From Rhodobacter sp. (GTDB lineage: Bacteria > Pseudomonadota > Alphaproteobacteria > Rhodobacterales > Rhodobacteraceae): a stretch of 64,000 nt of DNA. Both the position numbers and the translations under genes were made by a program. Positions within the stretch are counted from its first letter, which is position 1, and every line of letters begins with the position of its first letter. The stretch spans positions 124,001 through 188,000 of the forward strand of contig JADJAB010000001.1 of the NCBI GenBank assembly GCA_016704435.1, read 5' to 3'. Under the pieces are notes generated by a model that saw only the letters and a list, made by a program, of their open reading frames with translations, searched no databases and was not told the DNA's origin. This document shows positions 62,944 to 64,000 of the stretch, in pieces.

Positions 62944-64000
62944 GCCTTGGCCCCCCTTTTTCCCGCGCCGATCACCGGCACGGCGGTTTCATCCAGAGGC
63001 CAGCGCGACCGGGCGGCAAGCGCTGAGTCATCGCGGCCGCCGACCAGATACCGTTCGATCCCGGCCCAGGCGATCATCGCCGCATTGTCGGTGCAAAGCG
63101 CTAGAGGAGGGGCGACGAAGCGCGCGCCCGCATCACGCGAAACAGTCTCTAATCTTGCCCGAAGCAGCGTATTGGCCGCCACTCCTCCGGAAACGGCCAG
63201 CGCTGGTGCAGGGAACGCAGCCAAGGCCCGTCGCGTCTTTTCTGCCAGGACGTCGGCCACAGCCGCCTGAAACCCGGCGCAGAGGTCTTGCCGGTCCTGG
63301 ACCGAAAGCCCGCCTTTCGCGGCCAACAGATCATCGCGCGCCCGCAGCACGGCAGTTTTCAGCCCGCTGAACGACAGGTCGCAGCCCGGCCGGTCCAGAA
63401 GCGGTCGCGGAAAGGAAAACCGGCGCGGGTCGCCCAGCGCCGCTTCGCGTTCGACATGCGGCCCGCCGGGCTGCGGCAAGCCCAGGAGCTTGGCGATCTT
63501 GTCGAACGCCTCGCCCGGCGCATCGTCGATCGTGCTGCCCAGACGGCGAAAGCCTTGCGGTCCGTCGACCGCCAGAAACTGGCAATGCCCGCCGGAAACC
63601 AGCAACATCAGATAGGGATAGGGCAGGCCATCGGTCAGCCGGGGGGTCAGGGCATGGCCGGCCAGATGGTTGACGCCGACCATCGGCAAGCCTGTCGCAG
63701 CTGCCAGCGCCTTGGCCGTCATCAGGCCCGACAGCACGCCGCCGATCAGCCCCGGTCCGGCCGTAACGGCAATTCCGTCCAGTGCGTCAAGGTTCACTCC
63801 GGCTTGCGACAGCGCCTCGGCAATGCAGGTATCCAGCCGCTCGACATGGGCGCGCGCGGCGATTTCAGGCACGACACCGCCGAAATCAGCATGCAAAGCC
63901 GTTTGCCCCTGCACGATCGAGGACAGGATCTCTCCTCTCCCCTCGTCATCCATGCGGACGATGGCCGCGGCGGTGTCGTCGCAACTGCTTTCAATGCCAA
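62940..64000 (-). CDS. tsaD: tRNA N6-adenosine threonylcarbamoyltransferase TsaD (N-terminus cut by window edge)
   Basis: TsaD attaches the threonylcarbamoyl group to A37 of tRNA, working with TsaE. The window end cuts the gene: in frame before the internal Met at 63953 the sequence reads GIESSCDDTAAAIVR, the family N-terminus. The metal histidines appear in VGVNHLAGHAL. Other family blocks are LLVSGGHCQFL, DDAPGEAFDKIAKLLGL and VSGGVAANTLLR. It is the first gene of tsaD-gpsA-yciI-EVE. Only the first handful of residues are missing. Confidence 0.96.
   Translation of the reverse strand, partial: GIESSCDDTAAAIVRMDDEGRGEILSSIVQGQTALHADFGGVVPEIAARAHVERLDTCIAEALSQAGVNLDALDGIAVTAGPGLIGGVLSGLMTAKALAAATGLPMVGVNHLAGHALTPRLTDGLPYPYLMLLVSGGHCQFLAVDGPQGFRRLGSTIDDAPGEAFDKIAKLLGLPQPGGPHVEREAALGDPRRFSFPRPLLDRPGCDLSFSGLKTAVLRARDDLLAAKGGLSVQDRQDLCAGFQAAVADVLAEKTRRALAAFPAPALAVSGGVAANTLLRARLETVSRDAGARFVAPPLALCTDNAAMIAWAGIERYLVGGRDDSALAARSRWPLDETAVPVIGAGKRGAKA

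Overview
The window is one stretch of G+C-rich bacterial chromosome. Gene order, operon structure and protein families point to an alphaproteobacterium of the Rhodobacteraceae (Rhodobacter/Tabrizicola/Gemmobacter-like); I cannot fix the genus. The main supports are the divergent regB / senC-regA-hvrA block followed by ahcY, the parAB-rsmG-mnmG-mnmE-rho run facing maf-aroE-coaE-dnaQ across an AT-richer gap, and the tsaE-amgK-murU-addB-addA-trxA run. No rRNA, tRNA, CRISPR, phage or insertion sequence was seen.

Layout. 0-9.7 kb: a catabolic/uptake cluster. Three + genes (Asp/Glu-hydantoin racemase, DHDPS-family lyase, atypical SDR) converge on a six-gene - operon (cytosine-deaminase-like amidohydrolase, BMP-type binding protein, amidase, ABC ATPase, two permeases), probably for a cyclic amide or N-heterocycle. 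9.7-20.9 kb: DUF3137 protein, exported MsrA, malic enzyme, mutS, grpE/hrcA, and rph-rdgB-hemW. 20.9-31 kb: the replication-origin neighbourhood. parB, parA, rsmG, mnmG, mnmE and rho run left and maf, aroE, coaE and dnaQ run right, away from a roughly 400-bp gap at 27.84-28.25 kb that I call oriC. A perfect parS palindrome lies in the start of mnmG. 31-37 kb: fxsA, a Tim44-like protein, mltA, smr, a DUF900 lipoprotein hydrolase, an SDR and an FAH-family hydrolase. 37-41 kb: hslV and hslU, separated by a DUF2157-type membrane gene. 41-53 kb: trxA, addAB, murU-amgK, tsaE, a PAS protein and regB. 53-57.6 kb: senC, regA, hvrA, an HD protein, ahcY and a DUF2853 protein. 57.6-64 kb: MFS and EamA transporters, an M20 peptidase, EVE and YciI proteins, gpsA, and tsaD cut by the window edge.

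Several otherwise well-conserved genes are broken by single-base changes. One-base frameshifts at short homopolymers hit the ABC ATPase, the amidohydrolase C-terminus, the Tim44-like gene, the DUF2157 gene, the MFS gene and probably the EamA gene. mnmG has an in-frame TAA near its start. One base at 49674 removes both the tsaE stop and the amgK start. The pattern looks more like draft consensus error than decay, but it decides how these genes are read.

I did not find a clearly new multi-gene system. The most informative features are the oriC/parS locus, the one-base tsaE/amgK lesion, the mnmG lesion and the uncharacterised amide/heterocycle cluster.
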